This document shows, piece by piece, positions 42,629 to 52,721 of a stretch of 64,000 nt of DNA (position 1 is its first letter; the number at the start of each line of letters is the position of its first letter). The position numbers and the translations under genes were made by a program. Where the stretch lies: contig JAKUDP010000011.1 of the NCBI GenBank assembly GCA_022570795.1, positions 1,860,001 through 1,924,000 of the forward strand, given 5' to 3'. Source of the DNA: Sphaerulina vaccinii. Its lineage: Eukaryota; Ascomycota; Dothideomycetes; Mycosphaerellales; Mycosphaerellaceae. The notes under the pieces were generated by a model, which was given only the letters and a program-made list of their open reading frames with translations, was not told where the DNA came from and did not search any database.

Positions 42629-43011
42629 GTTCGTAGAGGTCGATGATCATGATGTGGTCAAAGTCGTGAGCAAAAAGAATCGAAGGAAGAAAGTTGCTGG
42701 ACCCACTCTTTGATATCGAATATACAGTAGATGTGGAAGGCCAAGCTTACTGCTTGGTCGTGAAGCTACCACACTTGGCTATCCTGCCACGCAACAACAA
42801 AATAAGGTCAGCTCTTTACGTCAACTGACGACAGATCGGGCCACAGACCAGCCTAGTGAAGATCGCGAAAGATGTGGTAGTCGTACATTTGCTAGATCAA
42901 GTAAGTGAGACATTACAATTTGTGAAACAAGGTGGTTAACAGTCCAAGTCCAGTTGAAAGATGAGTGTACCATGGCAGGCGTTCCTGTACTTCTCTCAAG
43001 CTTCCATCTCC
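42629..43011. other. Intergenic, no gene seen
   Basis: Upstream of the F-box-like gene and downstream of the oxygenase relic. Nothing recognised. Confidence 0.5.
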
Positions 43012-44150
43012 TCACTTCCCAGCATATTGAAACTTCATCTTGAAGTCAATATAGTCCTTCCCCGTAGTCGCCGTGAACTTCGGGGGATCCATGGAAGCAG
43101 GCTTGCCTTGTTGTTGCGGCACGATGTAGCTATATCCAGTAACCTGTAAGAAGAAGGGGATTGAGTATCGGTCTGGCGTAATAGTCGTGCCTGGGACAAC
43201 ATCCGGAACGACTACACGATGTCTTGCTGCTGGCAAGTATCCATTACTGAACATCTCGAGGAATTCTGCAATGTTTATGTAGATCTTGTCTGGGATGTCG
43301 TTGGTTGCTGGGAGCCATGGGTCGGGAATGATGGATGTGCGGTCTTCGAACTCGAGACCAGATTGTTCGTTTTGTAGGAGTAGAGCTATGGAGCCGAAGT
43401 CTTTATGTGCTTCCATCCAAGTCCTCCCGTCGTAGTCTGAGCTAGACTTGTTGAAAGGAGGATAATGCATCAGTCGTAGTAAGTTCGTCTCGCGAGGATT
43501 GACAGAGCGGAGATACTCTGCTGCTTCTGGAGCAATGTCTAGACCTAGGAGGAGTGCTTCGAGAATCTTTGCAGCTAGATCGTACAAATCCTCATACAGC
43601 TTAACTGCGAAGTCTCGAAATCCTGGCAAGACGTCTTCAGGTAGCCAGATGTTCTTCTCGTGAAGATTCTCTCCACTTCAGTATCGTAATGTTCTCGCCA
43701 TTCTTGTTTCTTGGGAGTTGCAGAATCGGACAATTCGCCAGACTTGTTTAGTAGCTCTTCTTCAGTGTAGATGACAACTTTTTCCATTCCTGGGAAGGAG
43801 ATTCCTCGATGAGGGAAGACGGCGTCTGCATGTGGTGCTTTCTTCTTGTCGTCGTCAGAGAGTGCGAAGAGTTGCTTTAGAGTTGAGAATGTTGTCTTGA
43901 AGCGGTCCTCTGGGATTGCGTGTCCGATGATGCCGACTGCGCCTTGGATGTGGCATGCTTCTGTGAGCTCGCAGGCATTGGCGTAGCGTAAGTAGCGTAA
44001 GCCGGAGTCTGGGCTGGTTGGGAAGGTTTCCTCGTCCTGCTCATTCCGATGTTATCCCTTTCTCCTCTGCCTGTGGTGGCTGAAGTCCCATATCGAGGTC
44101 GTATCTGTTGAGTTCTGCCGCCGCTGGGAGGGCTGCAACGACTGGTAACA
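43012..44150 (-). pseudogene. 2-oxoglutarate/Fe(II) oxygenase (isopenicillin-N-synthase-like), frameshifted
   Basis: Non-heme iron oxygenase of the IPNS/DIOX type, usually in secondary metabolism or catabolism. Legible order from 44035: EETFPTSPDSGLRYLRYANA, CHIQGAVGIIGHAIPEDRF, FPHRGISFPGMEKVVIY, a frameshift at about 43665-43672, then EKNIWLPEDVLPGFRDFAV, MHYPPFNKSS, and the iron/2OG site: WMEAHKDFGSIALL (His and Asp ligands), YLPAARHRVVVPD (distal His), RYSIPFF (2OG-binding Arg). At the frameshift, GTGGAGAGAATC needs one AG less to read VE-NLHEKNIW, so a 2-nt insertion fits. Upstream of 44035 the frame breaks again: a coding-like stretch AAELNRYDLDMGLQPP sits in another frame. The active site itself is complete. 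Confidence 0.75.
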
Positions 44151-44356
44151 CATTATGCTATGCTTCACCACGCCTCACATGGCATCCAAGTGGGCTTATA
44201 TCGACGGACCTTCGTTTACCAGGCATGTGATGTGGTGGGAAGGTGGAGTGGGAAAGATCTGTTTGTTGGTATTCCGAGGTGCAGCCAATCACATGCTGGC
44301 TTGGCAATTGATGAAAAGTGCTTTCGATCACAACCTCGATTCATCTTTGTCTTATC

Positions 44357-45679
44357 TCAATTCTGGCCGGGACCGGCCAGGTACTCCTCTTTCGTGACTA
44401 TCAAACCATCTCCGACCGGAGTGCTCGACTCTCCAGTGAATTCCTTGATCAACGTCTTCTCAGGCCACTGGCTCTTGATGACTCTCCTCGGCTGAGCTCG
44501 AAGACCAATCAGACTCTTCTGATTCAGGCGCGTTGAAAACACGACTTGAGAAGTCTCGCCAATATCTCTCCAGTTATCCGCGATCTTCTGTCGATCCGAG
44601 TCCTTCGACATAGGACCTGCTGCCTTATGAGAGCCCATCAACGAAGGCCAAGGTCCTATACACTTCACGTCGAAACGCTCTGAAGCACACAGGCGAGCCA
44701 TGCCTCGATCTGATGGGTACGCAGGTTCTAGCGACATCGTCTCGGCGTTCAAGAATGCCCGGGCGCCTCTGAGACTCACGGCGTAGGCGAACAGACACCG
44801 TGCACCCTGGCCTTGGTATACTAACCGGCTGTACGTGTGGTTCAGAGCTGGCGGATGCATATCTGGTCTTGTACCGTAGAAGAGCTCCGGTGGAATGGCT
44901 GTTGGGTCGTCGCGAGTGACATAGACGCGCTGATCCCGTACTGGTCGATGGCTGTCTGGCAACCCGCAATGGCCGATCCACAGCACATCCCAATCGTCAC
45001 CATAGGGCGATCTCGTCGTGGCTCCGTTGGGATGTTCTTGCACGAATTTAGCGCCCCTCGCGAACTCGACAAGTTGGTTTCGGATGTTGACATCCCAGTC
45101 GGCATCATCCTCCATGATCAGGGCAGATTGCAGACGTTCTTTAACGACACTACAGATGGGATTAGCATGGCATTGATAAGGTCTGCAGAGCACAACTTAC
45201 CGCTGCATCGCATTCATATGCCCTCGCCAACATCCCAGAGTGTTGTTGTCACGCTTGAGTGCGTCTTCCAGCTGACAAACTAGTCAACATTCGGACGAGG
45301 ATTCTACTCCCGGGGGAGAACTCACCACTGGAGGCTTTGACTTCGGTGACATCGAAGAACCGTCCACGCCTTCAACCCACTCGAACTCCATGTTCGATAT
45401 CGAGGCACTCATGGACATCGCATCTCTCTTGTCATACCTCTCAGGCATAGAGATGACGAATATCTTCTCGAACTGGAGGACTGATCAGATCAAAAACGGC
45501 AACAGCAGTGCTCAACCGCAACATACACACAGTGTTGTATTCCTGATATGAGAAGCCAAAGCCCCCGTGGATCTCGTATCGAAGGTTGCATTCTTGGGAA
45601 AGATCACAACCAAGAACAGAAACATGAATGCAGCACATGATGGGTAGAACAATAGCGGGTACTGACGAAATGCAAACAT
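44357..45679 (-). CDS. Glycosyltransferase family 25 (LPS-glycosyltransferase-like), type II membrane protein
   Basis: Four exons: 45679-45527, 45472-45326, 45271-45201, 45149-44357; introns GTATGT...CTCCAG, GTGAGT...TTGTCAG, GTAAGT...CTGTAG; phases 0, 0, 2; 387 residues. N-terminal short tail and one membrane anchor (AAFMFLFLVVIF), then a luminal domain: FEKIFVISMPERYDKRDAMS (the donor-binding N-terminus of GT25), WVEGVDGSS, LGCWRGHMNAMQRVVKERL, LIMEDDADWDV (the D-D-A-D metal/nucleotide motif), WDVLWIGHCG, and AYAVSLRGARAFL. Expected to act in the Golgi on protein or lipid glycans; donor and acceptor unknown. Intact. Neighbour to two GT8 genes and a nucleotide-sugar-type transporter, suggesting joint work. 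Confidence 0.88.
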
Positions 45680-46018
45680 GTCTGTAATTATGCGTGTGTA
45701 AAGCTCGAGACGTGGTACAGGTGTAGGAGAAAGGAAGTGAGTCTATCCACCACCCAAGGCCTCGCTGTCTTTCTCATAGTGCACTGATCGCAAGGTCCGA
45801 AAAGTGGCGTACAAGGGTACAATGGTGGCTGTTTTAGCGCTGTTCTAGACGGAAGAGGGATGCATTCAGCTATCGCGCCCACTACCACTCCTGTGGACTG
45901 GGACTCGATTGCCGCAAAGACAGCTCGATCTCAATTTCGCCGTCGTGCACCTAGCAAGCTGAGCCGCCTTTGCTCGTTGTAGCACTGCGCTCTCTTATCA
46001 AGGTCTTCCGCAAGTCCA
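45680..46018. promoter_or_regulatory. Divergent promoter between GT25 and GT8 genes
   Basis: About 340 bp separating the start of the GT25 gene (leftward) from that of the first GT8 gene (rightward); a shared promoter could co-regulate the two. No motif identified by eye. Confidence 0.35.
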
Positions 46019-47057
46019 ATGCACATTGCTTCTCCCACGATGGGTAGCCAATGGCGATCTGGTCGCGTATATCTGGTCGCTCCAGTGCTATTCTTCTTCG
46101 CATGTTGGATGACACTTTCCCAAAAACAACACCTTCCTGGAACAGCATACGCGTCGACAACGGATCTGTCTAGACTCCGCCTACCTCGACATCAATACGC
46201 TTACGCTGCATTCTTGGCCGCACCAGAGAAAGAGAGCGACAACGACGATGACGACAAACACTTCGTTGGCATTCGCATTATCGCCTATTCGCTACTTCAC
46301 GATCCCAGAACGAGGAGCAATACATCGATCCCGCTTCTTGTGCTAGTCACGGAAGAAGTCAAGGCATCGAAACGTGCTCGCCTTGAGGCTGATGGAGCAA
46401 CTATAATTCCTATTGGGAAGCTCTCATTCGACTGGATACAAGCTTCTCGCGAACGCTGGCGAGATGTGCTCTCGAAGCATATACATGTTCACGCTCACAC
46501 AGTACGAACGAGTTCTCTTCCTCGATTCGGACATGCTCATAGCCAGACAAATGGATGGTATCTTTCACGATCCAGCCGCCCGGATCCGGAAGACAACTAC
46601 CAACCTCGAGAATGCTCCACTCGAAGAAGGCCCGCAACCAGTCAACTTCGTGTATGCTTCAGTATCTGGACAAGGAGGCTACGATCATCCTTTTCCACCT
46701 CGTCGTGGAGGTTCTTGCAACGCTGGTTTCCTATTGTTCCGGCCCGATCACGCCCTGTTTCAACACTACTTGACAGTCGCAGAAAAGGCAGTCGGCAAAT
46801 TCAATCCCAACTATCCTGAGCAGAATCTGTGGAACTATGTACACAGACGAAAGGGAAACATGCCATGGCAGCAACTCGATCCAACTTGGAATGTCAATTG
46901 GGCCACGGTAAACGATTGGAAGAAGGGCGCGAAGAGTCTGCATACCAAATGGTGGAGTCCAGGTCCCGAGAAAGAGCTCAAGGAGATTGCATTGGCGTTG
47001 AAGTGGAAGATGGAGGGCAATTCGATAGCGATAGATCAGGCAAGAAGTATGTATTGA
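46019..47057 (+). pseudogene. Gnt1-like glycosyltransferase (GT8), one-base frameshift
   Basis: Type II membrane GT8 of the fungal N-acetylglucosaminyltransferase (Gnt1)/glycogenin-like group. From ATG 46019 (or 46040): anchor VYLVAPVLFFFACWMTL, stem, YAYAAFLAAP, IIAYSLLHDPRTRSNTSIPL, LVLVTEEVKASKRARLEADG, WIQASRERWRDVLSK. At 46478 a single extra C moves the frame; removing it in reading gives IYMFTLTQYERVLFLDSD, with the DxD motif, then CNAGFLLFRPD, NYPEQNLWNYVHRRKGNMPW and LHTKWWSPG in the second frame to the stop at 47057. Everything else is conserved, so the lesion is recent or a sequence error. It converges with its paralogue (63 bp between stop codons). Confidence 0.8.
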
Positions 47058-47120
47058 ATGTGGCACGATCAGGACTAGCATATGCCGACACATCTACAAA
47101 CAAGCCACTACTGAATACTC

Positions 47121-48206
47121 CTACAAACTGCTGTGCAATGGCCCACGACTCCAAAACCCTTCCATTCTCCATCGACTCCTCTGCAGCATCTCCTTCAGAG
47201 GTATATCGGTATGTGTCCTTCGGAACCACTTCTCATGCACTGCCGCCACACCCGCCTTGTAGTCGTTATAGGTAGGAGTGTTCATGATCCACTTATGATC
47301 CAGCCTGGACCACGGCATATTGCCTTCAGGTCTGTGAATGTAATTCCACAAGTTTTGTTCCGGCGCAGTACCTGAGAATGTCCCCTCAATCGAAACAATC
47401 TTGAGCTGGTGTTGATACATCTCTTCAGAGGGATGAAGAACAACGAACCCAGCATTGCATGGGCCGGGGCGTCGTTTTGCAGGCCATGTATGCTTATCAC
47501 CTTCACTTCTGGCAGGCGAAGAGTCTCCAGCCATGAGATATCGTTGTGGTTGCTTGCCTTCGTCGTCTTTGATGTTGGAGCTGTTTCCGAGGTTTGTCAT
47601 GAGGTCTGTCTCAGGAGACTCGAATACAGGATCCAATTGCTTGAAGATGACGATATCAGAGTCCAGTAGTAGCACTTTCTCGAATTGGACGAGTCTGAAG
47701 ACGTTGAGCTTGTCCATGACATGTGCCCATCTATCGCGACCAGGCTTTACCCAGGGGACATTGACAGGAGGTACTTCGATGACTGTGGCACCTTCCCTCT
47801 GGAGACGATTTCGCTTCCATTGTGATACGCCGGGCGTTACCAGAACGACAAATGGGATGGAGTTGTTCGTACGTGTCTCTGGATCGTGCAAGAGTTGATA
47901 TGCCAGCATACGTGTGCATATCATGTACTTGTCGTCGTCCTCGGCCTCTGTAGCTTCGTTCGCGGTTTCTGCCAGAAATGTGGCAAATGCATACTTGGAT
48001 TTGATAGTATCGAGAGACTTTGGTGTTGGAGCGAGGAACGATTGTTACCAGAGCGAGGTAGGTACTTGCGATACATCGATTGTTGTACTCGCTGATGAGG
48101 TGATGGCCACAGATATGATGATGAATAGGCCAATGCAAATGGTGAATCTTCTGAATGAGTTCTGACTGCGCCAGAAACGAGCAGCTTTGTCTGTGAAATG
48201 AGCCAT
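47121..48206 (-). CDS. Gnt1-like glycosyltransferase (GT8), second copy, possible internal stop or intron
   Basis: ATG 48206: short cytosolic tail, anchor FTICIGLFIIISVAITSSAS, stem, then a TAA at 48047-48045 in frame (TSLW-stop-QSFL), followed in the same frame by SKYAFATFLAETANEATEAE, RMLAYQLLHDPETRTNNSIP, VVLVTPGVSQWKRNRLQREG, WVKPGRDRWAHVMDKLNVFR, KVLLLDSDIVIF (DxD), GPCNAGFVVLHP and TAPEQNLWNYIHRPEGNMPW. A 48-nt intron (GTACCT...CCAAAG) would remove the stop and keep the frame, but its acceptor and branch point are weak, so a nonsense change in the poorly conserved stem is equally possible. Paralogue of the convergent gene at 46019-47057; the pair probably arose by inverted duplication. 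Confidence 0.75.
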
Positions 48207-49203
48207 CGAATAGAGTAGAGCTGGGATAAGCTGTGAGACGTCCAAGGAAGCATGAAAGCATTCACTCCTGAGATGGAGATCTGGTTGACTCTGTGAGCTA
48301 CACCTTGCAGGCTGAGATGCTCCGAGCAGCGAATAGCGATATGGCTTGGCTAGACTCTGTCGATCGGCCTCACCGTGAGCCACAATAATCTTGAAGCAAT
48401 GAGTCGAGGAGAAAGTGAGGCCACAGTTGAGCTGGACTTTGACATGTTTGCAGGGATGTATGCCAAGGCGTGGGTGATGCTTTTGCACATCTTGAAATTC
48501 CATCGCTTGCATCTGTCCATATTCCCTTTGCAGCACCACTTCCATCTGCAGAAGATGAGCACACCACCGATAAGAGCCCAGCCGCTCCATCTCAATCGGG
48601 AGAGAGCATGAAGACGCCTCTCGTCTCGGCCAGGACACATGGCGATCACAGGCTTCACAGCGGTATGCGAGCCGCGAGCTGCATCAAAAGCCTGCGCGAA
48701 GCCAGCCAAGTTAAGCCACAGGAGCACGCGATCACCTTCCAGCCATGATATCTTGTGTGCCGGGTGATAGAAGCAAGCCGTGTCGTCAGCCTAGGTGATA
48801 CCAGCCGAGCAGGAGTCCCAGTTTGCTTCAGGATTTGCCGTCCTGCAAGCCCGACGAAAGCCACAATTGTGACAGCTGAGCACACGCGTAGATGATGCAC
48901 CCATATGCAATGCAGGCAGCTCCGGAAAGAGGCGCTCCCAAGCAATATGGCTCGCCAAATCTTGAGCACACGATCGATCACCATTCTAGGTCAAGCCAGA
49001 TACGCCGCGGCTGAAAGCCCCTCCTTGGCGGTGACACCTACACGTGTAAGGCTGAACTTTATTGGCACGTCTTGTGGGACAACGCCATTCGTTCACTCCG
49101 GTGTCTGCTACTTATCATCAGAGCTAAGCATTTCGCATTCCTGCCCCATCAAGACTAGTCTATCCAGAGCACTGGTTGCTCGATATCCTGGGGCCCTGGC
49201 CTG
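48207..49203. other. 1 kb without a supported gene
   Basis: Upstream regions of the second GT8 gene (leftward) and the transporter gene (rightward). Short overlapping frames only; no recognised element. Confidence 0.45.
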
Positions 49204-50441
49204 ATGGCCTTCAAGCAAGGAGGAGCAGTCGAGCTCGCAGACCTCAGCTCTTCTTCATTATCAGGTCCATCGACGACACAATCTACTCATACAGACAATA
49301 TGCCATCGTCCAGCTTGACAGCGATCGAAGAAAAGACACTCCTCGCGGAGGAGCCAGTACAGAAGCTGCCGCAATGGACAGCTCCTGAATCTCCAAAGTC
49401 GCGTTACGTTGATGCGCTGTGGGTGGCACTGAACACAATTGCAACTATAGTCATTGTCTTCATGAACAAATTGTCGGTAGATTGAGGTTCTACTTTCGCA
49501 GCTCCAGTGTTGACGAGATCCCTAGCACTTTGAGCGACCCACAACTTCGAAAGTCCCAGATCCTTATTGCCATCTGGCACTTCGCTGCAACATTCCTGGT
49601 GCTTTTAGCCTCGACATACCGTAGATGGCGACTATTCACACCGGTTCGCCTTCCTGTTGTCAAAGTCCTGCCATTGAGCGCATTTTTCGCCGGCTTCCTC
49701 ATCCTGAACAACCTGAGTCTGGCAAACAATCCAGTCGGCTTCTACCAGTTGTCCAAAATCTTGACAACTCCAAGTGTGGTTGCTATCAATTTCGCGCTGT
49801 TCCGGAAGTACATCTCTCAGGACAAGTTGCTAGCCGTGCTAGTCACTTGTCTCGGCGTAGGCCTGGTCAGCGTGGAGTCGTTCAAGAGTAACCTCTTCGG
49901 CACAATCATTGCCTGTGCTGCTTTCACAACTACAGCATGCTACCAGATCTGGATCGGCAAGAAGATTGTGGATCTGGATGTTGATGCTGCTCAGCTGTTA
50001 CTGAACCAGTCGGCAGTTGCAGTGTGGCTTCTGGTACCGGTATCCTTCGCGTTTGATGTGTTTCCGGACTTCTGTAAGTCTCAAGCTCGGACACATGATA
50101 CTGCCGAACCAGACTGACATCGGCTTGTTCCATAGCTACCATTCCCACACAGACGCTTATGTTCTTGTTTGGTGGCGGTGTCATCGCCAGCTTTCTTAAT
50201 CTGTCACAGTTCATGATCATCGGGAGGACCTCCGCACTTACAGTGAGTTTATTGCTAACCACCCTCCACTAACGGAGTGGCTATACTGACAACTTCGCAG
50301 TTCAACATTGTGTCAAATGTCAAGATGCTGATGATTCTGACCTTGGGCTGGTATAGCGAGGGCAAGATATTCACAATTGTGGACATCTTTGGAGTCGTAC
50401 TTGCACTTGCCGGAGCCTGGCAGTACGCGAGGAAGAGCTAG
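49204..50441 (+). CDS. Nucleotide-sugar/triose-phosphate-type transporter (SLC35-like, TPT family)
   Basis: Golgi/ER drug-metabolite-superfamily transporter, expected to import nucleotide sugars in exchange for the nucleoside monophosphate. Exons 49204-49472, 49526-50073, 50136-50242, 50301-50441; introns GTCGGT...CCCTAG (53 nt), GTAAGT...CCATAG, GTGAGT...TCGCAG; phases 2, 1, 0; 354 residues. Cytosolic N-terminus (~65 residues, Ser/Thr/Glu-rich), then about ten membrane segments: ALWVALNTIATIVIVFMNKF, ILIAIWHFAATFLVLLAST, LSAFFAGFLILNNLSLANNP, VGFYQLSKILTTPSVVAINF, LLAVLVTCLGVGLVSVESF, and the C-terminal IFGVVLALAGAWQYARKS. NNPVGFYQLSK and FNIVSNVKMLMILTLGW are typical of the SLC35E3-like branch. 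Next to GT25 and two GT8 genes, a sensible partner. Confidence 0.9.
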
Positions 50442-50799
50442 ACAGCACTCGATATACTCATATCATAGATCAAACAATAGAGAGCGTGTCACCTGCTGGA
50501 GGAACTACTTGGAGTGGAAATGACTCATGTGATCTGGCAATGAACACAACGATGTAGTACAAAGGATCTATGCTGCTAAGCCTACAGTGGCGAGTCCGAC
50601 TAACGATTTCCTGCATCCTCAGACATATGATCTTGCTCTGCCGATGCACCATTCTCCACAGCAAGTGCTACGCTTTCGCCTCCACCTCCACTACTGCCCT
50701 CACTCGCATGATCGTCTCCCGATGCATTCAACTCGACTTTTCCAGAACTAGCTACACTACTTGGCGTGGGCTTTGCTTGGTCTGTGGTTGAAGTAGTCT
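50442..50799. other. Expected place of the missing monooxygenase N-terminus
   Basis: No GxGxxG dinucleotide-binding motif is found in any of the three forward frames, although the following gene would need it here. Otherwise short frames only. Confidence 0.4.
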
Positions 50800-52561
50800 T
50801 TGCACTCGCTGCAAACTTGTAATCTTTCTCGACGCACGGCTTGGTACACCTCGTTGGGCCCAGACGGGAAGGAAATATTTTCCCGAGACGCCTGGGGCGG
50901 AGGCCAATATGAGGCAGAGTATGCTAGGCATAGTCCCTCAAAGTACTGCATCTTTCCTCAAATTCGACTCGAACCGATTCTGGAGCGAAGAGCCATGGAA
51001 CTCAATCCGGATGGCATACTCTATAAACACGAGGTCCTCACAGCGGAGAACTCACAGCACGAGGCCACCGTGACTGTCAAGAATCGCGTCACAGGGCAGA
51101 TCAGTGAGCATCGAGCGCAGTACCTGATCATATCCGATGGAGGACGTTCTCTCACCCAGAAGCTCGGAGTGAACTGGGTTGGGGAAGGTGGACTGATGAC
51201 GATGAGCAGTGCACATATTCGTGCACCAATTAGAGCTGTACATCCAGACGCTCGCAACTTCATGACTTGTGAGTACAAGACCGAGCAGGTCTGCTGACCC
51301 AAAGCATATTTGATATACATGAACTCGCTGGCTGACTTATCAACTGCATAGGGTTCACCAATCTAGAAATGGGTGGTAGTACACGCACTGGACACCTCTA
51401 CCAGCTCGGTCCATGGCCAGAAGTCCTGACCAATCCTGCGGTAGAGGAGTGGATGTTTGCCTGTGGTTTGACCGAAGATGACCCTCCTGAGTTTGATGAA
51501 GAGACGATACTGGCTCGAGCACGAAGGACGATTGGCATTCCAGATCTTGACATCGAATTGGTCACGCTGAGCGATTGGATCGTAAATGCTTTATATGCAT
51601 CCCAATGGCGTGTGAATCGAAGCTTCCTTGTCGGAGATAGTGGCAAGTGATTATGCGAGTTCCTTTCATGTGGTTTGTTGCTGACAATAAATGTAGCGCA
51701 TCGTATTCCGCCATGGAAATTTCCACAAATCATCTTCTCGTCAGCAAGCACTAACTGCTCTCAGCCCTGGGAATGAACTCTGGAATACAAGACGCACAAA
51801 ACTTGATCTGGAAATTGAGTCTTGCACCCAAGGATCCAATCAAATATGATCCATTACTGGACACATACGAAGAAGAGCGTCTCGAAGTCGGCAGAGGAGT
51901 CGGTCAGACAAGTCTCCACAACATGCGTTCACATTCAGGCCACATCGATGCAGCCATGGGCATCAGCATGAGACAGAAGAAAGCAGAAAGCATTGCAGCT
52001 GGGCAGGCATTCTTCGATAAAACCCATCCGGACTATGCGCGAAAGCAGGATCTTATCAAAGAAGCTTCCCGTCAACTCGATACAGAGTTCAAGGCTCCAG
52101 GCTATGAAGTCGGCTGGTTTTATCCTTCAGCAGACATCAATTCTGAAGGTGGACAGACACGTGGTGGTCAACAGCTTCCTGATGGTACGCTCGTGCATCA
52201 TACCTATTTCATGTCAACCATTCCGGGTCACCACTTACCACACGCCGTGCTAGAGCGAGACGGTAAGAACGTGGCGATCCGTGATCTGCTAGATATGCGC
52301 GTGCTCACGTTGTTTGTTGGAAATGTTCAGGATTGGCAAGAAGTTGGTAATGGTCGTGTGCGGATCGTCGTTATTGGACCTGGTGGCTGGCGGGACTCTA
52401 CTGGTGTGTGGCAGACACATAGGGGCCTTGACGCTGCCGGTGGTGTGCTGGTGCGACCAGACGGCATTGTTGCTTGGCGCGGTGATGGAAGGACTGAAGA
52501 TTTCCCCAAGCTCGTGGACCGGATACTCCGAGTCTCCGCGTCCGACTCTCGTGCGAAGTAG
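50800..52561 (+). pseudogene. FAD-dependent aromatic monooxygenase (phenol-hydroxylase-like), N-terminally truncated
   Basis: Flavin-dependent hydroxylase of the phenol/2,4-dichlorophenol monooxygenase type. Legible exons: 50800-51268 (TAWYTSLGPDGKEIFSRDAW, IFPQIRLEPILERRA, LIISDGGRS), intron GTGAGT...GCATAG to 51351, exon from 51352 (WFTNLEMGGSTRTGHLYQLG, NRSFLVGDS), a probable GC-AG intron (GCAAGT at 51645, acceptor TAG ending 51696) giving GDS-AHRIPP, and, after a stretch without a good donor, from about 51766 LGMNSGIQDAQNLIWKLSL to the thioredoxin-like C-terminal domain ending at 52561 (GGVLVRPDGIVAWRG). The FAD-binding N-terminus (~70-100 residues with GxGxxG) is absent and the splice between PPW and LGMNSG is broken, so the gene is most likely dead. 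Confidence 0.7.
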
Positions 52562-52721
52562 GCGGAAGCTTGGAAACGGTTTCGATTCTGGATTCCATCT
52601 GCCCACCTCCGCTTGCGGGGTCCCCGCAGTACGCATAACTATCGGAGTGTCCCACATCCAGGGTTCCAATGCTGCCTGTGAGTACACATGCATCTCCAAT
52701 GATCACATTTTGCATCTATCT

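Noticed and set aside
10531..48047. Alternative genetic code (TAA/TAG read as Gln)
   Set aside because: All intact genes here end at normal TAA, TAG or TGA positions matching family C-termini, so the internal stops are lesions.
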